DNA from: Lophius americanus
Lineage: Eukaryota > Chordata > Actinopteri > Lophiiformes > Lophiidae
Assembly: GCA_037951165.1 (NCBI GenBank)
Contig: JBBDHG010000028.1
Coordinates: 5,412,501 to 5,476,500 of the forward strand
Direction of reading: 5' to 3'
Length of the DNA: 64,000 bases
This document shows positions 22,501 to 35,540 of the stretch, in pieces (within the stretch, counting starts at the first letter, position 1; each line of letters starts with the position of its first letter). The notes beneath the pieces are model-generated. The model was not told where the DNA came from. It worked only from the letters and a program-made list of their open reading frames with translations, and made no database searches. The translations under genes and the position numbers were made by a program.

Positions 22501-24879
22501 CTCAGAGTGTATGGAAGCAGAGAGACATCGGGACGGTAATTATTTGCTTATTGCAGTAATCTTGTTATCAGGAGAAAATATTTTATTTTTTTTTTACTTT
22601 ATTTTTTTGACTGTTGAAGATTACAGAAAAACAAATGAACGGATTATCTTGAAATTCTACACAGATGTGGCGTTTGTCTTATCCTAAAGGTTATTACATT
22701 TTGGTGATGTTACATCTTGACCTCCCCATGTGATGTCATAATTACATTTTGTTAATCATTGTGAGGTAAGCCCTTTTTTGTTTTGTTATTTGTTTTCAAC
22801 TACATCAATATTAACTAATTTGATTCAAATTTTATTTAACCTGGTACATGACATCAATCCACACAACATGTACCGGATCCAGAACCCAATGTGGATCTTA
22901 TGTTGGATTATGTTGTGTTTTTTAAGGTCTACTTAAAAAAAAATTAATTTGAAATAAAACAATAAGATATTCTGCCCACTCTTAGTCCATTTTGATTAGA
23001 TCTTAAATTCCAAAGGAATAATATGAAGCAGTATAGTATTAAACGACTAAATATTAAGAGCATGTCCTTTAAAATGGACCTAAAATAACTCACTATCTCT
23101 GCTACATAAGACATCAATTGATATCCATCCAGGTACATTTTTTATTTATATGGGTTCAGTCATTAGAAAATATCCTAAATAAAGTTATCTATTTGATTCT
23201 AAACAAAATAATGTCTGCTCGGGTTGCTGTCGTGTTGTTGGTGGCATCTTAACAGCTGACTGAGGTTTTTCCATTATCCATCAACAAATCAGATTCTACT
23301 TCAGTCAAGGTCTAAGAAAAGCAGAAACTGTGTTGTGTCTGTTTGTTTTGTTGTTTAATATTGAAATCAGTGTTCATCATTTACGAAGAAGGCTGGCAAG
23401 GAAGTTTCATCCTTGATCTGACTTTTTTCATCTTAATAATAATAATAATAATAATACATTTAATTTATAATGCACTTTTCATTTGGATCAAGCCCATATT
23501 CCCCCTGTGCTTGCATCCATGAGGATTCTGATCGCTGACAAACATTAAAAAAACCAAAATGAAGGTAAACAATTTTTGTTTTAGTGTGTTAACAAGATAA
23601 CGGCGATACATTGATTGTCTATCTTAAAAACACACGGCCACATATTGCTTTTGTTTTTTTGTCAGAGTGTGTCTGATTTCAGCCAAAGGGCTACACAGAG
23701 TGGGACGGTGACGTCACTCTTTTCAGAGGAATCATGTTGTGCAATTTTACGAGGCTATTTCAACAGACAACACTCTCCTACATATTTGAAAAAGTTTACA
23801 TGTTGAGGGGCATTTTCATCCTCTACGCAAACCACAACGAACGTTTACCGTTTCATGTGAAAACCATTGTTGTGTGAACGAGTCCTCAGTATGTTAAAGG
23901 ACACTAACAAAAATAAAACTTACTGGTAAATTCTTGCATCTATAATTACGTTATCGTCCACAAGACGTCCTGGACCTAAGGCATCTCCAGACCATGATTG
24001 TCCCACCACCATGTTCCACAATTGGGTCTCACACATGAGGTTCTCCTTGTCTTATGGAATGTTTGATTCTGATTAAAGCCAGAAGATGTGGGACTATTCT
24101 GTCCTCACAACATTCGCCCCCTCATAACCTGGTCCATCCCTGTGACCTTGAGCAAACCTCAGCTCTTCAGAAAGAATGGTGTACAGTGTACATGATGGTG
24201 GACCGATTATGCAACGCAAGAAAGATCTGTGAGCTCTCAGTAATACCTTGAAGTTGGATTTTTCAAGTCCAGTCTGATCACAATCAACGCAGTTTTATCT
24301 CAGCTCTGCAAAAATGTCCTCTGATGGAGACGTGGTACCATTTTACAACTCATGTGATGGAGGACCAGATTTGTGTTCTTTAACAGAGCAGTGGACCTAA
24401 AAATCAGTTAATTCAAAGTAATTTTCTATTGAGGTTTCTTAGTCAACTCATCTTTTCTGGCATTCTATTAAATAGGGATGCGACCACAATCCTCCTTGCA
24501 GCTTCAGTCTGAATCTCACTGATTGACTCCAACTAGCCCTTCCATCTGAAATGATCTGATAATCCTGGCGGTTCAAAAAATACACTACATGTACTAAATA
24601 AGTATTGTTTGTGTTATTTGTTTAAATGGGACAAATAATAAAATGAATGGGACCAACTTAATCCAACACTATTGACGTCAGCTAAATATGTAAATAATGT
24701 GTGCAAACAATACATTTCTGGATGCATTTAATAAGCAGCAGCACTAAGAGGATTTCTTTTCTTGTGTTTGTCTGAGGAATTTTTTTGACAACAAAAACAC
24801 TGATCAGTCGAAATAGGTTTTTAAAGTCAAGTCTAATCTGGATGAATTCATCGTATTTTGGACGTTTTGACCCTGAGTT
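22501..24879. other. Intergenic, sparse repeats
   Basis: No gene recognised. 23430-23510 ((AAT)n followed by ACATTTAATTTATAATGCAC and TTTTCATTTGGATCAAG) is a short minus-oriented tail of the L2-like element at 34648-35540. 22600-22770 resembles the decayed dispersed repeat at 7900-8180. Confidence 0.4.
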
Positions 24880-25020
24880 TATAAAGCCTACGGTTTTTCT
24901 ACTGCTGACATTTTGCTTAAGTAGCCTAGAAAGGACAAATCATGCGCTGGCTCTAGAGAGGACTCCTCACCTTTTTATGCTGAGGTGGCAGAAAGAATTC
25001 ACAGAGATACACAATGAATG
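24880..25020 (+). repeat. Dispersed fish repeat (copy 2 of 3)
   Basis: Carries AGTAGCCTAGAAAGGACAAA followed by GCTGGCTCTAGAGAGGACTC and a TTTTTATGCTGAGGTGGCA block. It matches 14574 (first part) and 334-375 (second part). Confidence 0.55.
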
Positions 25021-26137
25021 ATTCTTCCAAGATGTTTCTAACAGTGTGAGGCCTTTTTTGCCAATGCAGAAAAATCGTCTTTCCAGTGATCCTGAAAATG
25101 AGCCAACGTGTCTGAAAGATGACCAACAGAAACCCTTGTGGGACACTTATAAATGGCTCGGGGGTTGATTATTCGTCTGAGAGGTATTTGACTTTGTTGA
25201 GACCAGCTGAAATAATCCAAATGTCTCAGTTCAGATGTGGAAGCCATAATTAGCCTGTTTCAGAGTTTAGATCCAATGGTGATAATCCTACCAAACCGTG
25301 GAGCTTGTGTTTCAGCTTGTGTTTGTTTGTATGCGATCACTTCTTCTTTCTTTTTTTTTATTGAAGATAGAAAGCATCTAATAAGGAGACATTAGAGAGA
25401 ATATCCTAGTTTTACAGAGTAAATTGTAGTCCAGTCAAACTTCAAAAGTTACTGTGTTCTAGGAATGCAAATCTTTTTCTTAATTTAATCAAATTTCTGA
25501 AGAAAATTCTAAGCAGCTTTTGTTTTCTAAATCACCCTTATGTTTGGGCTTGAATGTTGTACTTTGTACCAGAGCGAGGAGTCAAAAGGAAGAATTAGAT
25601 TAAAATGAATCCCTGGCACACACTCCCTTCAAGCGCTCCAACCTGTGCCTGATTAGAGAACCCACCAGCTCCAACAAGCACATGTTTCCTCCCATTACAC
25701 ATCAGGTCACACTGTTTCCTAATTCAAACCAACTGAACTTTCTGGACACAAGCAAAGCAATACATACCTGCAAAAAAAGAGGAACGTGCACCTGAGCTCG
25801 GAGAAACTGTGAGTAGACCTAATGCTTGTGTCTGAGTTAGCATTAAACATGAAGTGCTGTGCTACATCAAACACCTCCAACAAACATCACATTCTCTTTC
25901 ATCCACCCTGACTGAACTATTCTATTAGATAAAGCACCCAGAGGTTGGACCTCAGCTCTCCTGAGGCCGATGCTGAGATGGTCCTACCTTCAGAGCATAG
26001 ACACAGCAGAGGCATCCAGAGCGAGGCTGAGATCCTTCATGCAACACTGGATGTTGTTGTCCAACTATTGTTTCCCAGCCAGTTCCTCTCTCCTACTGTG
26101 TCTACCTCGCTCTCTCACACAGTTTGTCTGAGAGTGT
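25021..26137. other. Intergenic, nothing recognised
   Basis: No coding exon or nameable repeat was seen. Confidence 0.35.
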
Positions 26138-26270
<133 letters not shown>

Positions 26271-26682
26271 GAGTCCCACAGTCTTACTCTCTCACTGTTC
26301 TGGTGCAGTGAAATCACCAGGAAGGAGGAGCAGGATGGATGCTCTGCTTGTGGATGACGATCGTCACATGTGGATCGTGACACAGCAGTCGTATATCATA
26401 CGCCCTTTGCCTCCTTCTCTCTCTCTCTCTCTCTCTCTCTCACACTCACACACACACCGGCTGATGCACCGATACGCTCCAGAGCAGCAAATGGGAATTC
26501 CAGCCCTGGACGGCTCTGTTTGGCCCATCAGGAGAACGCGGACCAAAAGCTGCAGCCAGCTTTACGAGGTCAGGGTTATAAAACTTTTAGCAGATTGGGT
26601 TTATTTAAAAACAACTGGTCCATGTGGCCCTCCTCTTCATGCACTTTCTCTTGCAGTGACTCGAGTGGTGGTGGGGCGCCAG

Positions 26683-27489
26683 ACTGTAAAAAAACGTCTA
26701 TAGAAATTACTGTGAAAAACTGGTAATTGGTAACTGTACAAGACTGTATTACTCTAAACGGTATATCACTGCAGGAGATATGATTATCTTAAATAAAGAA
26801 ACAGTTAATTACTTAAATATAATGGTCAGAATATGTGGGGAACAGGTTTTTTAATGTGAATAAATACAAGAAATACAGACTTTTGGTAAAATTAATGGAA
26901 AAATACCTTGATCTTACAAGCAAGTCATTTTGCATCCAATAAATTTTTTAGGTTATAGGATGCTTAAACTAGGCATCTGCTGTAGTCCCTGACAGCAAAG
27001 GTTTATCCCTGAAAAGTCCCCAAACCCCTGCATTGTTCAAACAATCCCCCTGCTTGAACTCCACAAATTATACATGGGAATTACACAAGTTACACATGGG
27101 AAACTGTGCTTTTTGTAAAAAAAAAAGCCTCCCAAGTGAGTGAATAAGAACAATTACTGTGAAGTTAGATCACCTTGATGCGGTTTTATATGAGGCAAAT
27201 TTTGACTAAATCAGACCCGCGGTTTTTGAGTTATCATGAGGATGACAATTCCATTATATCCCCGACTTTTCTGGGTTATAAATATTGTATATTTTTGGAA
27301 TAAAGTTGATTTCTAGGCAACAAAATTCAGGAACTATTGTCATCAACCATGTCACTGTAAACAGGTTTACAGTATTGTTTTTTTATGGTAATTCCCCGTA
27401 ATGTACTGTACATGGTGATATCATGTCTTACAACAGAAGGATAGATGTTTTTTTTATCGTAAATTATATGAACTTTGTTTTTTACAGTG
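26683..27489 (+). mobile_element. Repeat family B copy with a nested family A copy
   Basis: The left end GACTGTAAAAAAAC and right end GTTTTTTACAGTG are inverted, as expected for a non-autonomous DNA element. The internal blocks match 20695-21245. The middle part, about 26965-27260, does not belong to family B. It is a copy of family A (listed), so the element was interrupted by a later insertion. There are no open frames. Confidence 0.65.
26965..27260 (+). repeat. Repeat family A, copy 1 (nested)
   Basis: Key blocks: GCATCTGCTGTAGTCCCTGACAG, TATCCCTGAAAAGTCCCC, AACCCCTGCATTGTTCAA, AATCCCCCTGCTTGAACTCC, then AAGCCTCCCAAGTGAGTGAATA and AAATCAGACC. The same blocks recur at four other places in the window. 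Confidence 0.7.
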
Positions 27490-28207
27490 CAGGTTTGGGA
27501 GGAAGATGAGTTAATAGGAGGTTAAATAACTCACTTCAGCAATATTCTTACGATGAGATCAGGCAGCTGAGGCGGATGAGACTGATGAAACGTCGACTTC
27601 CTGCAGGGAAAGTTTAACAGCAAAAAACATGTTGGACTTCACTCATCAGGGAAAAATCATAACCAAAAACTGTCAAGAATTTGGAGCGAAAAAAACATTT
27701 ATTACTAACCTTATATACAGAGTTCAAATTTTTTAGTATGAGATGTTTTATTGTGGATTACTAGTCTTCGTCACCTGTAGACGATTAGTCAGATATAATG
27801 ACTTGCAGAATGCATCGTCAATCATGACTATCTTGTACAGTCAAGTGAGCACTTGAAATATTTACATACTTATCTCAAATGTTCATTATGAATATTTGAA
27901 GATATCAAAAATACACATTTTATCTTAAAATGGTTAAATATCACTTACCAATCTTATATCAGGAACATGATTTTCTTCAATCTAGAATGGTGTCACTATT
28001 ATACAACTTAGAATGAGTTAAATGAACCTGAAACGAAGAGGTTGACATGTAGAGTAAGAAAAGAAATAATGAGATTATAAATAAATATATAAATATACAT
28101 AATATTATATATTATTATATCACATCTTATTTCAAATTTCAAACAAATTCAAGCTAAAAAAACATCTTGTATTGATTATAATTATAACCCTGATATGTCA
28201 GTGATAT
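27490..28207. other. Intergenic, nothing recognised
   Basis: AT-rich. No coding exon seen. Confidence 0.35.
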
Positions 28208-28620
28208 TATGAAATTGTTGTTGCTGCTGCTGCAGATACTTCGTTTTAACGCAATAACTGTTTTTTTATTAAATTTTATATCCCCAAAAACTTAGTACAA
28301 AGAAGAATAAGATTGATTTCAAGAAAGTCCGTTGTATTATCTACAAAAGTTTTCGGACCATCATTACTCAGGCATTGGTCAGATTTAGACCAAATTTGGT
28401 GCTTATTAATGAACTTGGGGGGATCTATCTTGTATATATCATATTCTTCTCTAATAGTTTGTATTTTACAAACTAAGGGGAAGCTTTTATACGAAAAACA
28501 CTGTTTTTATGACATAATTCATATGTGATTTGAGGAGTTCGATCAAGGCGATTTCTTGTACAAAGCATAGGATTGGAGGCTTCTTTGGGGATATTAGTGA
28601 AGACAGCATGGGACTAATTA
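28208..28620 (-). repeat. Repeat family A, copy 2
   Basis: On the minus strand: AATATCCCCAAAGAAGCCTC, CTTTGTACAAG, TTGATCGAACTCCTCAAAT and a GTGTTTTT block. It ends with AGTTATTGCGTTAAAACG (about 28240-28258 read in reverse). Order and orientation match copies 4 and 5. Confidence 0.65.
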
Positions 28621-28996
28621 AACTAATTTTAGAAGGGGAATTTCTTCTCTGGTGTGATCATCATGGCTCCTTCATGACAATAGCGGCCACACCTTCTCTG
28701 AGGCTCTGCTGCAAAATTACTGTGATAGATTGCATCAGTCGCTTTTTAGGTTACAAAAGTAAGCGTTTGCTTTCGAAACCTTCACCTGAGGGTGAAGATA
28801 TGATCTTTTAATTCTGAAGTGTGGAATGGATTCAGAGTATAGTGCCTGAGTGCTGCGGAAACATTCCCTCAACATGATTTTGTGGGGCTTTTAAAAAGCC
28901 CCATTAAATAAGAAAAGTATGGTTAAATAGAGGATAACACCAAAATATCATCAGCTGTGTGAGACTGACTTCATATGTAAACATAAGTATATAAAT

Positions 28997-29001
28997 TCAC
29001 A

Positions 29002-29054
<53 letters not shown>
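28997..29054. repeat. (CA)n microsatellite
   Basis: A pure CA run. An interrupted CA-rich tract follows at 29201-29287. Confidence 0.97.
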
Positions 29055-29056
<2 letters not shown>

Positions 29057-29287
29057 GTATGCAGGGTAAAAACTCTCAGGGGAAATAAGGGGAGCAAGCT
29101 GCACCACAGTTAGTAGGGCTTAGTGGGTCACAAGTTTAAGAAACACAATTACCTGAAGGACCTGGGCTGACCTCCAAATTTCTCACCTTCTGTTCCCTTC
29201 CACACACAAAAACAAACACATACACACACGACCACATACACACACTCACACACACACACACACACACACAGAGACGCACACACACAG

Positions 29288-30212
29288 CGCTGACAGAGGC
29301 GATTTACAGCCGGCAGCAGGAGGAGGTGAAAACATATACACTGCCAACAGGCTCCTGGGGAGCGAGAGAGCAAGCGATCCATGTAAGCACAGTTTGTATT
29401 TTGATGACACTTTCAGGGGTTGTAAATGATCAACAGTGCAAATAGTGTCAAATTAAATGGTTATAATCCACCTGGATCCAATCCCACCGCTACGTCCCGG
29501 CTTACTGAGCCCGCGTCCAAGTGGAGAGGTGGTGACAGGGAGCGAATGTCTTCAGATGATGTATCATAATATCACATTAAGAAAATGTTCAGCGGGGCCA
29601 AATGTGAATCCCATATGTGGAGAGAGGGGGGAGGAGTATGACACAAGAGGGGGCCAGAAGAGATAGTCTAGAAAAAATGCAGGGGCTCCAGTGAGAGAAC
29701 ATTCGGGCTCTACAGCAGCTTTCTGACATCTTATAAAAATGCTTTCAGTTTCTGCTTTGATTGTGGCTAAATGGACGGTAATAAAAGACAAGTTGTGTTG
29801 TTTCCATGTGGCAGCTGCTGACACGTCTAGTCACCCCCCCACGCTTCATCCACATTTGGAGTCAATCTCTCTGACTTTTCTTTTTCTCTGCTTTCATCAT
29901 GGAGCCTGGAGCTACCCACTAGTCAGAGTGAAGCCTGTCGCTGCCAGTGTTGAATAATTTCCGAGTGAAAACATTGGAATGCTGTAAAGAATGTAAACAA
30001 ATAAGCAAAATTGTGTCTATAAAGACGGCGAGGTTTCCAAATTTGGACCTGCTACTGAGGTCCATATGGACTTCTGCAGATATTATTGTTATCATTATTA
30101 AGAACTCGGCTGTGGTTGTTATGTTTTCACCCACATCTGTTTGTCTCTTTATTTGTTTGTCTTTTAAAATATGGACAAAAGCTCTGTGACTGATTTTTAT
30201 AGCACTTTGAAC
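29288..30212. other. Intergenic, nothing recognised
   Basis: The open frames on both strands at 29457-30293 show no domain signature. Confidence 0.35.
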
Positions 30213-30255
30213 TACAGGTGTACCACAGGGATCCATTCTTGGTATTAATTCATAA
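30213..30255 (+). mobile_element. Tiny LINE reverse-transcriptase relic
   Basis: Translates to TGVPQGSILG followed shortly by a stop. This is the same reverse-transcriptase block as at 22365-22500, and nothing else of the element is recognisable. Confidence 0.5.
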
Positions 30256-30374
30256 TTAATGTCACCTCCACCACTGTAAGTGATACTGTACATGGAAGCA
30301 AAGAGCGGTCATGGTGGCAATTATTATAGTCAGGGATATTAAGGAATCATCTTGGCGACCGCCCGGTCCGCCCC

Positions 30375-30790
30375 AGATCCTTAACTTTAATGCAATAACT
30401 CACTATTGCGTTGATCATTTTCATATTTTACAATCTCATAGACCCTAGTGGAAGGGTCTATGAGAGTGAAAGAAAGAATGTGAGTGATTTTGGGAAAGGT
30501 TGGTTGTATATTTTCGACACTAGCGGGAGCTTTATCTCCAAAACTTTTCAGACTTTAATTTCTCAACCTTTGGTTCCATTTAGTCCAAATTTAGTGCATC
30601 AACTTCAACAGATCTAGCTTGTAAATGCATTTAACTCTAGTTGTATATATTTTACTCACTAAGGGGAACATTTTACTAAAAAAAATGTATATAACTTGTT
30701 ATTTAATTTGAGGTCTTATGTCAGGGGGAATGTTGTACAACACGGGGGATTGGGGGCTGTTCAGGGATCTACCTTTGTTGTTGGGGACGG
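30375..30790 (-). repeat. Repeat family A, copy 3
   Basis: Reverse complement of the family: AGATCCCTGAACAGCCCCC, AATCCCCCGTGTTGTACAAC, ATTCCCCCTGACATAAGACC, and at the far end a TAAAATATGAAAATGATCAAC then GAGTTATTGCATTAAAG block. Inside, TCTCATAGACCC (30434-30445) and GGGTCTATGAGA (30454-30465) form a perfect 12-bp hairpin. Confidence 0.7.
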
Positions 30791-30902
30791 CCGTGTAGGA
30801 CTTGTTTATTCATTGATGTAACCTTGGGAAAATAAAAGACTATTTTCATTTTTTTTACATATCTTTGGGTGGTTCCCTTTAAGGGTCTCGAAAGCAGATC
30901 AT

Positions 30903-31075
30903 ATGCGCGGCTTTAGCTCAGTGGGTAGAGCAGTCGTCCTTCGACTGGGGAGACCAGTGTTGGAGCCCAGCCCCTCCACTGCTCCCTCAGGGATGGGTTG
31001 AATGCAGAGATGAAGTTCACGCATTGTACTATGTTCTGTGTAACATGATAAATAAAGGAAGAAGATAATTATTAA
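30903..31075 (+). mobile_element. tRNA-derived SINE
   Basis: The head GGCTTTAGCTCAGTGGGTAG is a good RNA polymerase III box A. A CAGTC...GACTG anticodon-like stem with a 7-nt loop follows. The box B region (GTGTTGGAGCCCAG) is degenerate and the T arm does not fold properly, so this is not a working tRNA gene. The body (GGATGGGTTGAATGCAGAGA) and an AATAAAGG tail match a common fish SINE layout. Confidence 0.8.
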
Positions 31076-31079
31076 CATC

Positions 31080-33790
31080 TTGCCTTGTCCATTGCAACTT
31101 CCACAGTCATACCAGTCAACTACATGTCCCCTGTCCCCACAGCCAGTGCTCGGTCTCTAGCATCCTTCTTCTACCAAAAGATCAACTATCCCTCCTTTTC
31201 ATGTGTCCAAACCATTTCAATCTGGTCTATCTTACTTTGTCCCCAAGACGTCTAAGCTTCACTGCCCATCTGATGCCCTCCTTTCTAATCCTGTCCATCC
31301 TCGTCCCCCCCAAGAACATCTGAACATCTTCATTTCTGCCACCTCCAGCTCTGCCTCTTGTTTTTTCGTCAGAGCCACCCTCTCTAAACCATCCAGCAGA
31401 GCTGCTCTCACTACCGTCTCTAAATCTTTCCCTTTACTCTTGCTTCCTCTCTTCTGTTACAGACATTTTCGGACACTCTTCCCCACTCACTCCACCCTGC
31501 CTGCTCTCGCTTCCTCACCTCTTTTCCACACTCCCCATTGCTCTGAAAAGTTGACCCCAAGTACTTAAACTCCTGCACCACCTCAACCTCTACTCCTTGC
31601 ATCATCACCCTCCCACCTGCCTCCTTTTCATTCACACATGCATTCTGTCTTGCTGCAACTGACCTTCATACAACATCTCTCCAGCGCATACCTCCACCTC
31701 TGAAGGTTTTCCTCCATCTACTCCTTGCCATTACTACAAATCACAATGTTTCCCACAAACATCATAGTCCATTGAGGCTCTTGCCTGACCTCATCTGTCA
31801 GCCTGTCCATCACCACAGCAAACAAGAAGGGGCTCAGAGCCGATCCTTGGTGCAGTCCCCCCTCCAACTTGAACCCATCCGTCACTCCTATTGCAAACCT
31901 CACCGCTGTCATACTACTCTCACAGATATCCTGCACAACCACTTTCTGCTTTCTCTAAATCCATAAAAACACAATGGGACTCCTTTGAACATTCTCTCTG
32001 CTTCTCCATCAGCACTCTTAAAGCAAACATACCATCTGTAGTGCTCTTTCTTAGCATGACACCATACTACCGCTCACAAATAGTCACCAATTTTCTTAAT
32101 ATAGCCTCAACTGCTCTTTCCCAGATCTTCATTGTTTGGCTCACTAGCTTTCTACCTCTGTAGCTATTACAGCTCTGAACATGACCCTTGTTCTTGTGGA
32201 TGGGCACCAATACACTTTTCTCCCTTCCTAAGGCATCCTCTGGTATTGAACAAACTAGTTACATACTCCACTTCCCTCTCTCCTTGACACCTTGACACAC
32301 ACGTCATCAGGACCAACCTCCTTTCCAGTCTTCATTCTCTTCAAAGCTGCTCTAACTTCAACCTTACTGACCCATGGCACTTTTTGATTTACAGTTCTCA
32401 CATCTTCAACCCTTCTCTCTCTCTCTTTTCTCTCTTATTTTTTCAGTCATCAGGGCTCTTTCCATCTTGCCCTCATACTCTCCTCACTTGTGAGTACGTT
32501 TCCACCTCTACCCTTTATCTCACTAACCTGCTGCACAGCCTTCCCATCTCGGTCCCTCTGTCCCCTACTAGTACAAGTCCTCTTCTCCTTCCTTAGTGTC
32601 CAATCACTCATTCAACTCATTATAGGCCCCTTGGTTAGTTTTTGCGACCTTACTCTTTGCCTTTTTGTTGCATCTCGTTGTACTCCTATCTACCTTTTCA
32701 CCTCTCTTGCTTGCCCACCTCTTCTTCGCTAACCTTTTCCTACTTATACTTTCCTGAACCTCCTCCTTCCACCACCAAGTCTCTTTAATTTCTTTAATCT
32801 GTCCAGATGACACAACAGGTACCTTCCTACCCGTCTCCTTTATCACATTTGCCGTAGTTGCCCAGTTATCAAGCAGCTCTTCCCTAACACCGAGAGCCTG
32901 TTAGAACTCCTGCCTAAAGTTCACACAGCCTTCCTTCGTCAGCTTCCATCATTCAATCCTCTGCTCTACCTTTGCTAATTTCCCCCTTTGTACCGCCCAA
33001 ATCATCTTACATACTACCCTTCTATGCTGTGTGATTACGTTCTCCCCTGCCACCACCTTGCAGTCTCCAATCTCTTTCAGATTGCATCTTCTGCAGAGGA
33101 TATAGTCAACATGCGTGCTCCTACCTCAGCTCTTGTATGTTATCCTTTACTCCTCCCTCTTCTTGAAATGCAAATTCACCACAGCCAATTCTATTCTTTA
33201 TATTTCTTTTTTTACCACCATCTGTCCTTTCATGTTACTGCCCTTAACACCATACCTGACCATCACCCCCCGAACCCCTCTGTTTCGTTCACCAACAGGA
33301 CCACCTAAGTCTGCTCCAACAACAACTCTCTCAGCCCGGGGAATACTCTCAACTCCAACCAACTCCAGAAATTTCTCTCTTCTTCCATCTCACAACCAAC
33401 TTGTGGGACATAAGCGCTGACAACGTTCATTATCAGACCTCCCATTTTAACTTCATACAAATCACTGTGCCTGACACTCACAACTCACATCTCCAGAACA
33501 CTATGCACTTACTCCTCCTTCAGAATCAACCCTACCCCTTTCTCCTCCCATCTTCACCCTTAAAAAAACAGTTTGTACTCTCCTCCAATGTTTCTAGCCT
33601 TGCTGCCTTTCACTTACTCTCTTGGACATACAGTATATCTTCCGTCCTTCTCTCAATCATATCAGCATAGTCTCTAACTTTTCTTATTATTGTGCTAAGA
33701 TTTAAAGTTCCTACTCTCACCCCTACCTTTCCTTTCCTTATCTCTCGCTGTTTCCTGGAACATCTTTTGCTTCTTAATGTTCTTTTTCTT
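31080..33790 (-). mobile_element. RTE-type LINE, long but dead copy
   Basis: Read on the minus strand from 33790 down. A decayed endonuclease part (about 33420-33100, with words like VVVGADLGGPVGERNRG) is followed by a basic linker (32846-32604, ETWWWKEEVQESI). The reverse-transcriptase core is at 31942-31718 (GLHQGSALSPFLFAVVMDRL), and a C-terminal segment at 31635-31420 (EFKYLGSTFQSNGECGKEV). The catalytic box reads FVGN (31748-31759) where FADD is expected, removing both aspartates, and the frames are broken by stops and shifts. It most resembles the fish RTE/Expander group (from memory). Confidence 0.85.
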
Positions 33791-34647
33791 CCTTGTTATA
33801 ATGAGAAAAAGAAGGTCTTTACTACTTAAGATGCCACCCATGCATGAAGCCATGAAACAGCTCATCACTGATAAACATAAAAATTTTTAAGTAAATGGTC
33901 TTTTCTATTATCATGATAATAATGATAAGTAAATAAATGCCACCATGATTGCTTTGACTTCCATAATTTTCTCAATTATCAATTCGGACATTAGAAAGAT
34001 CACCAAAATATGTTCACGCTGTTGTTAATATTTGAAGCATTCAGGCTACTGAAACTGATAGTGTTAATTTTAACGGATACCTATTGAAAGTCTAACCAGA
34101 TAGAATATGTTCTTTCACTCTCGGGCCACAGTTCTTCTCATACCCCTCTATTATCGTCACCTTTCACACAATATCAGTCTGGGTCATCAATTGATATCAG
34201 CAGCTCTCATTCAGGTAGTCCTTTAAATATGTCTCTCACTCCATTCATCTAGTTTTTTCAGGCTGCTGGTTCTCCAGCGCTCAACCTCCCCATCTCCATC
34301 TATTTCTCATCATTCATCCGCCTCACCAAAATCATCAGTCGCCACCACCAGTGTCCAGTTCCAAAGGTTTTATTTTCCATGCTGCTGGTCTGGGCCGAGA
34401 ACATTCAATCCCAATTTCCCTGAAAAGTCTGGGCATCAAACGCTTTCCTATAGACTGATTATAACACATCATCTGTTGGAATAATTAATCACTCATCTTT
34501 TCATTCTCAGTCTTCTCTGGTGAATATAAACTCTCTGGCTTCTGGCTGGATATTCTAAAATCTACAGTTGTGCCCTTATTGGTCTTTGCTGCATATGGCC
34601 TGCATATGGTGACATTGTTTACTATTTTAAAATGGGTATAACGTATA
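33791..34647. other. Intergenic, nothing recognised
   Basis: AT-rich. No exon or nameable repeat seen. Confidence 0.35.
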
Positions 34648-35540
34648 TATAATAATAATAATACATTTCATTTATAACGCACTTTACATTTGGATCAAAT
34701 CTCAAGTTCTACAACATAAAAGCAGATAAAAGCATCAATAAAAAATATGACAAATAAGCAGCAATGTTAATTAAAAGCTATAGGTTCTGCTAAAAACAAA
34801 AGTTTTAAGTCCTTTTTTAAAAGTCTCAGTCGTCTGTGGAGCCCTCAGATGGTCAGGGAGGGCATTCCATAGACGAAGGGCAGCAGAACAGATGGCCTGA
34901 TCACCCATGGTGTTGAGCTTAGTCCGGGGAAGGAGGAGGAGGTATGAGTGGGTAGAATGGAGGGATCGTGTTGAGGTCAGTGGGGTAAGTAGTTCTGTTA
35001 GGTAGGAGGTGCGTTTCCATGGATGCACTGGTGAGTGAGGAGAGAGATCTTATAATCAATCGTGGTGGAGATGGGAAGACAATGAAATGAATGAAGAACG
35101 GGTATGATGTGTTTGTGTTTACAAACTCTTATCAAGATCCTTGCAGCACTGTTTTGAACATACTGTAGTCATTGAAGACTTTTATCAGGGATCCCCACGA
35201 GAAGTGCGTTAAAGTTATCCAGTCTGGAGGAGACAAACGCGTGGATCAACTTCTCAGCATCACTCAAGGTGAGTGAGGAACGGATTTGGAAATATTTCTG
35301 AGATAGTGACAGATGTGATAAGGAGATCTTGCAGATGTGTTTTATGTGGGATTCAAAAGTGAGATGAGGGTCGAATCTTACGCCGAGGTTGGTGACTGAT
35401 GAGGAGAGGGCAATGTCGTGGCCAGAGAAGGTAATACTGGTTATGGAGAAAGACTGGGTCTGATGTGGGGTGCCAATTAAAATTGCTCCGGTTTTGGAGC
35501 TGTCTAACTGGAGAAAGTTTTTTTTTCATCCATAGCTTTA
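34648..35540 (-). mobile_element. L2-like LINE C-terminal relic, copy 1
   Basis: The minus strand encodes decayed words of the reverse-transcriptase C-terminal half: SSVTNLGVRFDPHLTFESHI, SLTLSDAEKLIHAFVSSRLD, ALLVGIPDKSLQ. At 35028-34771 an intact 85-codon tail includes GDQAICSAALRLWNALPDHL. The element ends in an AATAATAATA-containing tail at about 34650. The part before the polymerase is missing (5' truncated). Confidence 0.8.

Noticed and set aside
23960..24250. Possible Tc1-like remnant
   Set aside because: Some text is reminiscent of fish transposon consensus (CCATGATTGTCCCACCACCATGTTCCAC), but I could not find inverted ends or transposase words.
30906..30980. A tRNA gene
   Set aside because: Box A and the anticodon stem look good, but the T arm and acceptor stem do not pair and a SINE body and tail follow, so it is a SINE head.
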